Shown: positions 1-11,035 of the stretch, piece by piece
Position numbering within the stretch: position 1 is the stretch's first letter
Layout: each line of letters opens with the position of its first letter
Assembly (NCBI RefSeq): GCF_000764305.2
Contig: NW_025930616.1
Span: 62,001 to 126,000 of the forward strand
Direction of reading: 5' to 3'
Source: Hyalella azteca
Lineage: Eukaryota > Arthropoda > Malacostraca > Amphipoda > Hyalellidae
Length of the DNA stretch: 64,000 nucleotides
Program-made: the position numbers and the translations under genes
Notes under the pieces: model-generated
Told to the model about the DNA's origin: nothing
The model's database searches: none
The model's input: only the letters and a program-made list of their open reading frames with translations

Positions 1-324
1 CAACGCCGGAAAGCAGTTTCTGCAGAAAGATTAGTCAATAAAGATGGCAATCGGATTCGGCACATTACATACACTCAGAATAACGTAATAATATCGCACC
101 GACAATGTCTCAGACTTGTCTTTCTCAGGCGTGCCCTGTGATTCAACTTACCTGAACCCTGGGGACCATCTGGAGTGAACGCAGCTGACTGGGAGACAAC
201 TCGCACCCAGTGCTAAGGTAAAGCTCTATCATCTAATTTGATAAGATCCAGGGCGTATACTTTCAAAAAAGTTAAGAGATCGTGAGTTCATCCGCCAATC
301 ATTGACGGCCTTTCAAGCAAAATC

Positions 325-456
325 ACCAATCATAGACAAGAAAATAGAGCGTAAGTACTTACGTTCACATAGCGAGCTTTGAAAGTATCCACCAATCATA
401 GACAAGAAAATAGAGCGTAAGTACCTACGTTCACTTAGCGAGTTTTGAAAGTATGG
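325..456. repeat. 66-bp tandem duplication with a palindrome
   Basis: Two copies run from accaatcatagacaag to tttgaaagtat. Copy one has the 14-bp palindrome cgtaagtacttacg. Confidence 0.85.
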
Positions 457-1605
457 CCCCTGGGCGTCAATAGCGATCTATCAAAGCAGGGATTTTAAAG
501 CGAATGAGTCATTTTTCGAGGTCATCTCAAAATCGACATCGGCATTATAAGGAGGGAGATTAGGACACATTACGAGTACTGAAACTGAATTTTAGTCTTA
601 ATTTTTCGCTAATCAGGATATGCTTGTAAATCCTTGGAAACGCAAAAATAAAACTCTTTTGACCACATTGCAGTTCCCATTACTTAGCGATTACGACATC
701 CCCAAGTTTGTTGATGAGAAACATTTCATGAACTTCAGCACCAATCGAATGAATTTAATATTTCAAATCCCAGCCTAAGAGTTTGACCGTTTGTTTTCAC
801 TCACAAATGCCTATATTATAACTTATTGATTTCTAAAAATTGTAAATTATGGTATGAAATGGATCCAACCACTAGGCTGACAAATTTGCATTTAACCATC
901 ATTCATGCATATCATAAGGTTAATTATAGAATATTAAACTATCATTTCATCAACCCAGCAGCACTGGAGCTAAATCGAGGAACTTTTCACCCCAAATAAC
1001 AATTCATACATCAAGATGTCACTACATATAAAGAAGCGGTATTTAATGAGACTGCCTTGCACCCATTGCGTTTGCGTCTTAAAACGAGGTGATTTCATAA
1101 CGCAAGAGCGCGTATTGATTTCAATAACGCATGATAGTAACGTGCGCATTTTTTTATACTGCATTCATGCTATTGTGAGTGTAAATTTTGAACCTTCATT
1201 AAGATTATAATTATACACCGGGAATTAATCTTCATTTGATGATTATTGTTGATTTACCATCCATATCTTCGATTATTGTGTGATTTATGGGTAATAAATT
1301 AGATCAGTGAATGATTTGTGAACAATAAATCAGGTCACTGTATGATCTTGTAATAATAAAATGTATTATTATTCCCTTCGAAAAGAAATCCTTGAGCTAG
1401 CCAATTAATAAGTCGTTTCAGACAGCAGTCTCCTGGCAACAGATTTCCTAAGCGACCAAATGAGCTGTTCGGAATTTTTTTTTAAAAACCTATATATTAT
1501 GCATAAACTTGAAACTACCGAGCATATATGCAGCTGCTCTCAAAAGAAAAAAGTAAAAATCTATTGTAATTTGCACATCCCCATTTAAAACTGAAGTGCA
1601 AGCAA
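457..1605. other. No gene seen
   Basis: AT-rich noncoding sequence, with only short chance open frames and no splice-bordered exon. It probably lies within the intron or flank left of exon 17. Confidence 0.6.
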
Positions 1606-2198
1606 TAGTGCAGACGATGTGTAGTCCAGGCAGGCGAGCGCTTGTGATGAGGCAACATTGCAGACTGCAGACGATGTGTAGACCAGGCAGGCGGGAGGTT
1701 GTGAGGCAACATTGCAGACTGCAGACGATGTGTAGACCAGGCAGGCGGGAGGTTGTGAGGTAACATTGCAGACTGCAGACGATGTGTAGTCCAGGCAGAC
1801 GGGCGGTTGTGAGGTAACATTGCAGACTGCAGACGATGTGTACTCCAGGCAGACGGGAGGTTGTGAGGTAACATTGCAGACTGCAGACGATGTGTAGACC
1901 CAGGCAGACGGGCGGTTGTGAGGCAACATTGCAGACTGCAGACGATGTGTAGTCCAGGCAGACGGGCGGTTGTGAGGTAACATTGCAGACTGCAGACGAT
2001 GTGTAGTCCAGACAGGCGGGCGCTTGTGAGGCAACAGTGCAGACTGCAGACTATGTGTAGACAAGGAAGGCGAGCGCTTGTGAGGCAACAGTGCAGACTG
2101 CAGACTATGTGTAGTCCAGGCAGGCGAGCGCTTGTGAGGCAACATTGCAGACTGCAGACGATTTGTAGACCCAGCAGACGGGCGGTTGTGAGGTAACA
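1606..2198. repeat. 54-bp minisatellite
   Basis: There are about 11 units of gcagacgatgtgtagaccag, gcaggcgggaggttgtgagg and caacattgcagact. The period is divisible by three, giving spurious open frames on both strands. Confidence 0.95.
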
Positions 2199-3600
2199 GC
2201 TGACCATCATCATTATTTAGTTGAGATTCACATTCAACATTGAGGTAATAATTAAATTGTAAATAATACTCCACTTCAAAATTTTGACGTCATGTTGATA
2301 ATTCCGTGTCGAAACGACAAACTTCCAGCTTAAAAAATCTATCACTGACGTGAAGAAAAATATTTCATTGACATAAAAATATATATCCTTGACTTGAAAA
2401 ATATATCCTTGCGATAAAATATTCGTCATTGAAATGAAAAATGTATCCTTGACTAGAAAAAAATATATTTGGTTGATCAGAAGAAAAACTTCGTTCCAGT
2501 TTCGTCCATAATCCAGATATTATGTGCAGAGAATTCGTACCTAATCGTGATTTCAGCCAACACCATAAAAACTCATCAACTTTTTGCCCATTGATGTTGA
2601 CTGAAATCAACATTTGGCAAGGCAAGAGTCAATATAACTCGATAAGGGGTCATAAATACGCATAACTAGAAACTAAACCTGCTGCCTTGAGGCGGCAAAT
2701 AAAAAAAAGACATGCAATATGAAGTGTAATTTGTAATTCAAAAAGCTAGTCATAGTTTTGAAAAGGTCATTGAGACATATCTAATGAGGTATAACACAAG
2801 ACTTCACCGTGGGCGCTTTGCCCCGTGACACGCGTGGGCCCGTTGCCCCCACTAGGTATCATTTCAACTTATATCGTGTCAACATTTTATTTTAAAAGCT
2901 GATAGTCTAAACTTGATCTCAAAACTATCCCTATAAATCTTACTTTCAAAATATAATTCACTGTAATTTCAAAAACTTCATTTACAGTAATCGAAAACAG
3001 TTTTATTTAACAGCAAAAAATTTTATCTGGGCTAAAACAGTTATTCACAAATAACTTAATAACGGAAACACTTAGCAAAACGTAAATCCGCTTACTTTAT
3101 CCCAGTGAAACTGTCGACCGGCGGTAGAGAACACGGACCAATATCTGCCATACTTAGCGAGAAACCCGCTATGGGCCCGTGACCCGCAGTGGGCTCGCTG
3201 CCCCATGTTACCCTACTCGAAATTTCACCAAAATCTAAGTTTAGATAATTAGTGGAATATTTTACTTATTAACCACCACTTTATTGGAAGTAAATTGACT
3301 TATGACTAGGATAAGCTTGAACTTATGAATAATTTTAAATTAAATAATTTATAATCTCGTTGCATGGAGAATGCGAGACCTGCGCGGTTTCAACAAAATC
3401 AACTTTATAACAAAATCAACTCATAATCATCATATTTTCAACGTCATATGCCAAAGGAGGGTTGTAAGTTCTCTTCCCATCCCTCGTACCTCGCAACACT
3501 GCATGGCGGCAGCTGAACGAAGCCTTCACACGGCGCTATGGCCGACCAATGCTCATGACATTGCAATATCATTATCATTGTTTTCATTACTCATCGTTGT

Positions 3601-3775
3601 TACTATGTAGAGTGTTAAATTATTATCAGAAACGAAAAAGTGCATTATTAATGCACCCTCATTATTATTTCATTATTATTATTATTATTATTATTATCAT
3701 TATTATTATTATTATTACTATGTAGAGTGTTAAATTATTATCAGAAATGAAAAAGTGCATTATTAATGAACCTTC
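3601..3775. repeat. Direct repeat with an ATT microsatellite between
   Basis: tactatgtagagtgttaaat and the following about 40 bp occur at 3601 and 3716, separated by an ATT/ATC microsatellite (about 3660-3716). Confidence 0.85.
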
Positions 3776-3961
3776 ATTATTATTATAATCAGAAATGAGG
3801 AGGCATGGGCAGCAGTTGCTTGGTAGTCAAGTCCAGCTTCGAGATTATTATGATTTTTTTTGCTATTTTTTTGTGTAGCGCGAGTTTGATGTCCCGGTAA
3901 TTAATGTTATTTGTAAATAATTAACAGTGCCCTAATTGAGACGAGCTCGTCGAGCTCATAT

Positions 3962-4062
3962 TGCAAATAAATATTATTATGAGTGAATTATTAATAAATA
4001 TTATTATGAGTGAATTATTAATAAATATTATTATGAGTGAATTATTAATAAATATTATTATG
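3962..4062. repeat. 28-bp minisatellite
   Basis: There are about 3.5 units of ataaatattattatgagtga plus attattaa. Confidence 0.9.
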
Positions 4063-4125
4063 ACAATATGTGCATTGTATTGTGAAGTGATCTGGGAGGC
4101 AGTGTGCAATATAACAATAATGGGA

Positions 4126-4175
4126 GGCCCATAAACCTCAATACAATATGTGCATTGTATTGAGGTTTATGGGCC
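4126..4175. repeat. Perfect hairpin: 22-bp stem, 6-nt loop
   Basis: ggcccataaacctcaatacaa plus t is followed by atgtgc and its exact reverse complement. It could be a foldback remnant or a hairpin RNA; nothing flanking identifies a family. Confidence 0.9.
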
Positions 4176-4507
4176 TGTTGCTAGGATGGAAGATGTACAA
4201 TACCTAGGATTAACCCTTTTATTAATCACTTTTTAATCTTTAACATTATTCTCTAAGAATAAAAAGTCTATGGAACTGTTCCAGACAGTGATAGGTGGTT
4301 CAGCTTTGTTGAAACTCGACGACTTCAGTATGTTGCATATTATTGATAAATTTTTTAATACTCAATTAAATACCTTAATTGAGTAGAATATTATTCTCGC
4401 ATAAAGAAATTATCATATTATTCATGATTAAACCTTACTCGCGCCGACTTCACCCTCGGCAGTAGTATAGTCCATCAATTGCTTATCGAATATTGTTAAT
4501 ATCGTTT

Positions 4508-4650
4508 ACTAGAAATTTAAAAGCGAAGAAAACACCACAAAAATTTAGCATATCTCTTTTGAATTCAAAAGAGATATTTGAATTCTCTTTCATATTCAAA
4601 AGAGATATGCTAAATTTTTGCGGTGATTTCTTCGCTTTTAAATTTCTAGT
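4508..4650. mobile_element. 143-bp foldback (MITE-like)
   Basis: Arms of about 57 bp, starting actagaaatttaaaagcg and ending with its complement, match with a few mismatches around a short loop rich in aaagagata. No coding capacity. Target duplication not clear. Confidence 0.8.
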
Positions 4651-5339
4651 GAATCTGCGATTAAAGCAATCTAGTGACTTTTTTACTTGTGTAATATCGT
4701 TTATGGATATTGTTAGATTATGATGAGACAGAGAAGGAGTATTAAGGATTATTAAGGAGTCCAAAATATTAAGGAGATTATTAAGGAGTCCAATATTCCA
4801 CTTCCATTGCTGACTAGTATTCTACTACAATACAAGAAATTTGTCGAATTTACGACAAAAAAAATATCATTTCGCTGCAGGGTGACTATCCCTGTTGCAA
4901 CACTAGCACTGTCTATAAAAAACTTTAACACAACATTTGTGTGTTACGTTTCAACGCACGAGGAGCTGAAGGAAAATCAAACAAGTTACGTGAGAAAGTT
5001 AGAGTTGCAAGCTCGAAACGATAACAAGGATCTTATCAAGATAAGAAGGCTTTTTGATTATATTAACATCAATGATTTTCTAAAGAATCAAGCTAATACA
5101 ACAATACGTATATAATAAATAAAGAATTAAGATAGCCGTGGAAGATACATCGATTATCACGATTAAGGATACGTGCTGAAATGCACAATTATTCTGCAGG
5201 ACCTAATACCACTAGTAACATTACCGTTATACCATTAGTAACATTGACATCAAACCATCAGCAAGATTAACAAATTAACGAATACACAGTATACGAATGA
5301 GATGAAATACCGAACCATGCAACCCACAGACCGAGTATT

Positions 5340-5700
5340 TTGGTACCTGCAATACACCAGTAAAATTTTTAATTGTATCTGCAATACACCAGCAAAATTA
5401 CTTACTGCATGTATCTGCAATATTTTTGTAGCTGCAATACACCAGCAAAATTACTTACTGCATGTATCTGCAATATTTTTGTATCTGCAATACGCCAGCA
5501 AAATTACTTACTGCATGTATCTGCAATATTTTTGTATCTGCAATACACCAGCAAATTACTAACTGCATGTATCTGCAATATTTTTGTATCTGCAATACAC
5601 CAGCAAATTACTAACTGCATGTATCTGCAATATTTTTGTATCTGCAATACACCAGTATCTGCAATATTTTTGTATCTGCAATACACCAGCAAAATTAATA
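5340..5700. repeat. 52-54-bp minisatellite
   Basis: There are about seven units of tgcaatacaccagcaaatta, ctaactgcatgtatctgcaa and tatttttgtatc, the last ones truncated. Confidence 0.93.
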
Positions 5701-6061
5701 ACTGTGTGCAGGAAGCAGTAAATGTGCTAACTTCATAACGCCCAGCGACACAAAACTATTTACTTCACGCTATTCTGTTCAAAGAGCTTCCTTGAAGCCC
5801 AGAAATTTAATATATCTTTCAATAATATAATAAATAACATCGTTTTGTTGGCACTCGGCGAAAAGTGAAGAATACTTATCGATAAAACTTGGCACCGGTC
5901 AAATACTATGTATTATACTCACCAAGTTTAGCATATCATTACTATCATAAAAATGTTCTAATGACAACCACAGTGGAAGTTTGCCAGTTTAACCAGGCCA
6001 ATTCTAGTTAACCGTTGCTTAAAGAATGTCCATTACCTACGGACATCTGAAGAGGAGTCCC

Positions 6062-6234
6062 TTTTTAGCGCATTTTCTCATTTATGGAAAAAATGCACTA
6101 TTGCGCTCGCCATGTCCGTCTGTCTGTCCGTCTGTACGTCCGTCCGTCCGTGACCTCAAGTTTTCGTCGACGAGAAAATGCGCTCTCTGTCACTCACTGC
6201 AGTGAGTACTGAGTTATATTTTTTGGAATTAATG
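6062..6234 (+). mobile_element. Dispersed short element, copy 1
   Basis: The consensus starts TTTTTAGCGCATTTTCTC and holds an inner gtccgtctgtctgtccg run, the palindrome TCGTCGACGA, then GAGAAAATGCGC, the 16-bp palindrome ACTCACTGCAGTGAGT, and ends GAGTTATATTTTTT. The inverted GCGCATTTTCTC/GAGAAAATGCGC pair suggests a MITE-like foldback. No coding capacity. Family not known to me. Confidence 0.8.
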
Positions 6235-8845
6235 CGCTGGAGGAGGGTATCCTCTACTCTTCCGGAGGATAATGTAGTCATCCTATTATTTTTCCACTAA
6301 CATCCTTTAGAACTCGTGGAATTAAGCATCCATATCGCACTCACATCCATAATATAAATTACGTATCGAAATCAGGACATGTTAAATTTTATCCTTCGTT
6401 CTTTCTTATGAATTTAGTGACCTCGCTTGGCCCAATATACATTTCGTTAGAGGTCACAATACATACAAATCGAAGTGTTTAATCGTAACTTGGACAGCAG
6501 ACAATCATCAGGATTAAAACTCTCCCTAGAGGTGAAATTACGATTAGATTTTTACCCAACATTTCCTCAGCATTATCTCATCATAAGTAATTTACATATA
6601 TGATAAAATCATTCTTATATAATTTACGTAATGTTGTACATCAGAATATAATACAAATATCACTGTTGATAAATCACGTTTAATGAAAAATCGCTCAAAG
6701 CTACATTAGGAAGGTAGTCGTGAGAAAGACCGAAATTTAATATCTTTGCTTTGAACTGCAGTGAACTCCACTTAAATGGAGGAAGCGATTACAAGTGGAC
6801 GCGTTGAGACAGCACAAATGCTTAGCAATTTAAAAACCCATGTGAACATCCGAGCGATGAAGTGCAATTTACGGTGCATTTAGTTATTATCGGTGCAGTC
6901 ATTTCTAACTATGTCGTGACGCGAAAAACTTTAGTTTGGCCGTGACGCGTCGGTGGAGAGTTTGCATAACAATTAAAGCGAGTGCTGGTTGATGATATCG
7001 TTGCAATCTGTACAGGTGGAGCTTTTAATGCAGTCTAAAGAAGACTTGTAAATACTATAATAATTTGAAACGATCTAAGTTTGCACACCAAAGATTAGTG
7101 CTTCCCAAAAAACTCAATGTGCGGTTTAGAATATTATACAATAAAGTTCTCGTAGCCGCTCAACACGCAACCCAAAACTATACGCTGGTGCCCCTTGCCA
7201 GACGTCCAGATTAGTCTCCCTTGCTATATGACAGACTGATTTCTCATTAAACTCAGGCGTGGTGCAGCTGTTCAGTCTATTGACACATAGTTAAATAAGT
7301 ATTTGAGTGATTGTATACAAAAAAAAAAACAAAAATAATAGATGGCTCTCCGATGCTTCAAACTCGCAGTGAACTGCCAGCAACGTCAGCAACACACTGC
7401 AGAACTGCCTGGAGCTAATTAGTGAACGCGCCTCAGCATATTAGCGTAATAACCAAGTTTTAACATAACACTGAGAAATGTTCAAAAGGAACGTCGGTCA
7501 TTCAAACAAAGGTTGCGATTGCGGCTCCACATAGCGGAAGATAACATTAAAATCCTTTATTCAACGGAAATACCATTAATTGAAAATTACTCAATGTCAA
7601 TAAAACCTACTGAGTGCGAAATAAATAAATAAAAGAATGTACAGATATTATTTCAGACTCAACAATATTATTGTTGACCATTGCTGTTAGGAACAAGGCC
7701 TAACGCTTATTTCTGATATGCACTTAATCAAATCTGTTCATAGCTGCTGGTAAAAAAGGACCAACGTGACCCAAGACAAAAATTATTAATAGTGCAACTA
7801 AATTGGTATGTTTGAATATGTGTATACGTATGTCTATACATTAATAAATATATGTGTAGAGACCAGCTCCGTGACCTGCAGTCCAGCATCTGCTATACAC
7901 AAGTGCTCGATTGAACCAAGTTACTCAAGTGTAGTAAGCTTCATTGCCGGAATTGCAAATATAGTTGCGAAAAATAAAGTATGTAGAAGAGTCGTGATAG
8001 CAGAGTTCGCTGATCATGTAAAAACATTCACTTTGATCTGGATAATGCATTTAATGAAGATGGAAATAATTTCATTCCCAGCAATAAGAAGTTTTGTTTC
8101 ACAACGCACCATGAGAGCTGCATAAACATGACGCTACAAACAAATGCACTTCTCTGATAAAACAGAAATACTTAAAATGTCATTTTTATGAGATACTCAT
8201 ATAGATGCAATTTAGACGAGATGAGCATGAAAGAGATGATACACCGTAGAGACTGAACTTAAAAAAGTTGAACCACTTAAAATTCAAGTTTATCGTCTCA
8301 ACTAATATTAGATTCTGTAGTTTTTCTTCAAAAAATTCTTATTCTACCACTTACACTTAAACATCACACGAAGGGGAAAAATAAATAAGAAGTCTCTTAT
8401 TTCACTAATAATTTTCAACATTTTTCAAGTCAATTGCTGGCGCTTATTAGTCAAACCTAAATGTTCTGAAGATTATTCGTCTTTCTTGTACGGTGTTTTA
8501 CTTACTGTCGCCATTCGAATGGCTGGGTTCCCCGCAAAAAAGACATATAGTTCGTCCAAAGTCTTTTCTGGTTAAAATTATATGTTATCAAGTTTGTGTC
8601 GGGGCAGAAACTCTGTAAAAAGTTTAATTTTCAGATTACGAAATGTCTATGTACTAGTATAATCAAAATATCGAAAAATCCTCCTTTTTTGTAGATTTTT
8701 TGCGGGCTTACAAAGTCCAAACATTTTCTTGGTCGCTTGAACCGAATTTCTTGGCAGCAATTTCAGCTTGGCATTCAGGACGAAATGTTCCGCAGCACCT
8801 GCGGAAAAAAGCACTGTCATAAGTGTGAAAATAGAAACTTCAAAA
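6235..8845. other. No gene seen
   Basis: AT-rich. A plus-strand open frame at 7808-8125 has no recognisable domain and no coding-like composition. No RGS-like exon was found on the minus strand. Confidence 0.6.
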
Positions 8846-9150
8846 GACGTGTCAAGGTATCCCGGGATATTTTTACAAGCATGTCAAGGTATCCCGGGAA
8901 ACTTTAACAAGCGTGTCAAGGTATCCCGGGAAACTTGTACAAGCGTGTCAAGGTATCCCCGGAAACTTGTACAAACGTGTCAAGGTATCCCCGGAAACTT
9001 GTACAAGCGTGTCAAGGTGTCCTGGGAAACTTGTACAAGCGTGTCAAGGTATCCTGGGAAACTTCAAAAGACGTGTCAAGGTATTCCGGGAAACTTGTAC
9101 AAGCGTGTCTCAAGGTATCCCCGGAAACTTGTACAAGCGCGTCTTAAGGT
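8846..9150. repeat. 32-bp minisatellite
   Basis: There are about nine units of acaagcgtgtcaaggtatcc plus cgggaaacttgt, with small variants. Confidence 0.92.
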
Positions 9151-9151
9151 A

Positions 9152-9290
9152 CACCGCACCTAATTGCAGCGTGTATTATGATCGCACCGCACCTAATTGC
9201 AGCGTGTATTATGATCGCACCGCACCTAATTGCAGCGTGTATTATGATCGCACCGCACCTAATAATTGCAGCGTGTATTATGATTATTAA
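9152..9290. repeat. 33-bp minisatellite next to the exon 17 donor side
   Basis: There are about four units of attgcagcgtgtattatgat plus cgcaccgcaccta. Confidence 0.92.
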
Positions 9291-9317
9291 AACAAAAGAT
9301 AATAAGTAAAAGCTTGC

Positions 9318-9377
9318 CTTGTAGTCGAGCTCCTCGAAGACGTCGTCGTTGTCATCTGGCGTGTCAGGCTCGCCCGT
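9318..9377 (-). CDS. Exon 17: acidic exon with GC splice donor
   Basis: This 60-nt exon (phase 0/0) has acceptor aggcttgggacag. It encodes TGEPDTPDDNDDVFEELDYK, following SAYEE of exon 16 without a phase break. The 3' border is AAG|GCAAGC, the usual form of a minor GC-AG donor; there is no GT at the border. The gene must continue to the left because no stop follows in phase. Minisatellites lie on both sides (9152-9290 and 9528-9960). Confidence 0.68.
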
Positions 9378-9527
9378 CTGTCCCAAGCCTGAGTTAATAA
9401 AAAGTTAGTTAAACTAATCAGAGTTACTATAAATGTAATTACTATAACTTAAAGTAGTTAAGTAACCAGAGTTAATATAAACGTGATCCATAGGGAGTAC
9501 GGACTGTTTTATGCCGAGACGTGTTAT

Positions 9528-9960
9528 GTGGAGAACCAGGACGTGTGATGTGGAGAACCGGGACGTGTGATGTGGAGAACCAGGACGTGTGATGTGGAGA
9601 ACCGGGACGTGTGATGTGGAGAACCGGGACGAGTGATGTGGAGAACTGGGACGTGTGATTTGGAGAACCGGGACGTGTGATGTGGAGAACCCGGCGTGTG
9701 ATGTGGAGAACAGGGACGTGTGATGTGGAGAACCGCAACGTGTGATGTGGAGAACCGGGACGAGTGATGTGGAGAACTGGGACATGTGATGTGGAGAACC
9801 GGGACGTGTGATGTGGAGAACTGGGACGTGTGATGTGGAGAACCGGGACGTGTGATGTGGAGAACCGGGACGTGTGATGTGGAGAACCGGGACGTGTGAT
9901 GTGGAGAACCGGGACGTGTTATGTGGAGAACCGGGACGTGTGATGTGGAGAACCGGGATG
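9528..9960. repeat. 22-bp minisatellite
   Basis: There are about 20 units of gacgtgtgatgtggagaacc plus gg. Open minus-strand frames here are repeat artefacts. Confidence 0.95.
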
Positions 9961-11035
9961 TGTTTACAACGCTCATCCGGCTATTCATTTGAAATATGCA
10001 GACAACAATAAAATATGTAAACATTGTATTGAAACAGTTGTAATGGGAAAAATGTTGTGGGGGGGGGGAATTTGGGGAATAATAGCATTAATAGGGAAGT
10101 CTCCCCGTAGGAGGCTTCCATCAATATATATTCACCTTACAAAGACTTCACACTCGCAGTTCAAGTCGTATATACGAGTTAAATTGGTGGCTAACGGCTG
10201 CGCTTCCATCCCTAGCAGTCAACTAATTGTTACAAAAAACAAGCAGTCAACCGATGATTATTTTGTAATATATGGATAATATATAATTTAACCGCATAGA
10301 GAGGGCAGTATATCTCAGTTCATGAAACATTCTGACTAATGCTTGAGTCTGCCCACCTGACCGCATGGTGCTGTAGTCGCCTGAGTAGCTGGACGCTCGA
10401 CGCAAGCCATCCATGCGCGGCTGGGAGAAAATAGCAAAATTTGTTCATTTCTCCCATAGATTGAAGCAATTATATATAAATCTGATGCATAACTAATTGA
10501 GTAGGGATTTTAGCCTATAAAAAAGACATCGTGATAGGTGAAAAGTAATAACCTTATTATTTTCGGTAATGTAGCATATGTTATTTGTAAAATTACCAGT
10601 TTTTATGCAAAATTAAATCTGTAATAAAGTTTGTAACCAACTTAATTACCGATAGGTTTTGTATGAGAATATGAAAAGCTGCTCTCATAATTCGTAGAAT
10701 ACAAGCTCAAATTAGCTGTGTGAGGAAATTTTGTTATTTGCTATTTCGCTACCAATTAGATCAGGTAGGCTGTCAAGTAAAGCTGGTCAAATTTAGACAA
10801 AATCTGATTTGGAAGTAAACAAAATTTCTTTCGTGACATTATAATATATTTTCTGAATTAAATTCTTTAAATGAAACTTACGGTGCGATCGTATAATAAA
10901 CTTGCAAAAGTTCAATCAAAACATTGATGTTTTAAGATTCATCTCATGCATATTGCCTCCCGGATGTTTGGTCCAAACTAAAAAAAAAATGATCATCTTC
11001 ACAAGTGATTTTTGGAAAATAACACTAATAATTAC

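Noticed and set aside
1515..2274. Open frames of over 220 residues on the minus strand
   Set aside because: They come from a 54-bp tandem repeat and have no domain, splice sites or non-repeat extension.
7808..8125. Plus-strand 105-residue open frame
   Set aside because: AT-rich, no domain, no splice or promoter evidence.
1..9317. RGS domain exon expected downstream of exon 17
   Set aside because: I looked on the minus strand for an RGS-like exon and found none. It is probably beyond the window.
9414..10024. Histidine/serine-repeat proteins on the minus strand
   Set aside because: This is a 22-bp minisatellite read in cycling frames.
10050..10080. G-run as a possible regulatory quadruplex
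   Set aside because: A single homopolymer-like run of about nine G in an intron, with no sign of multiple spaced G tracts.
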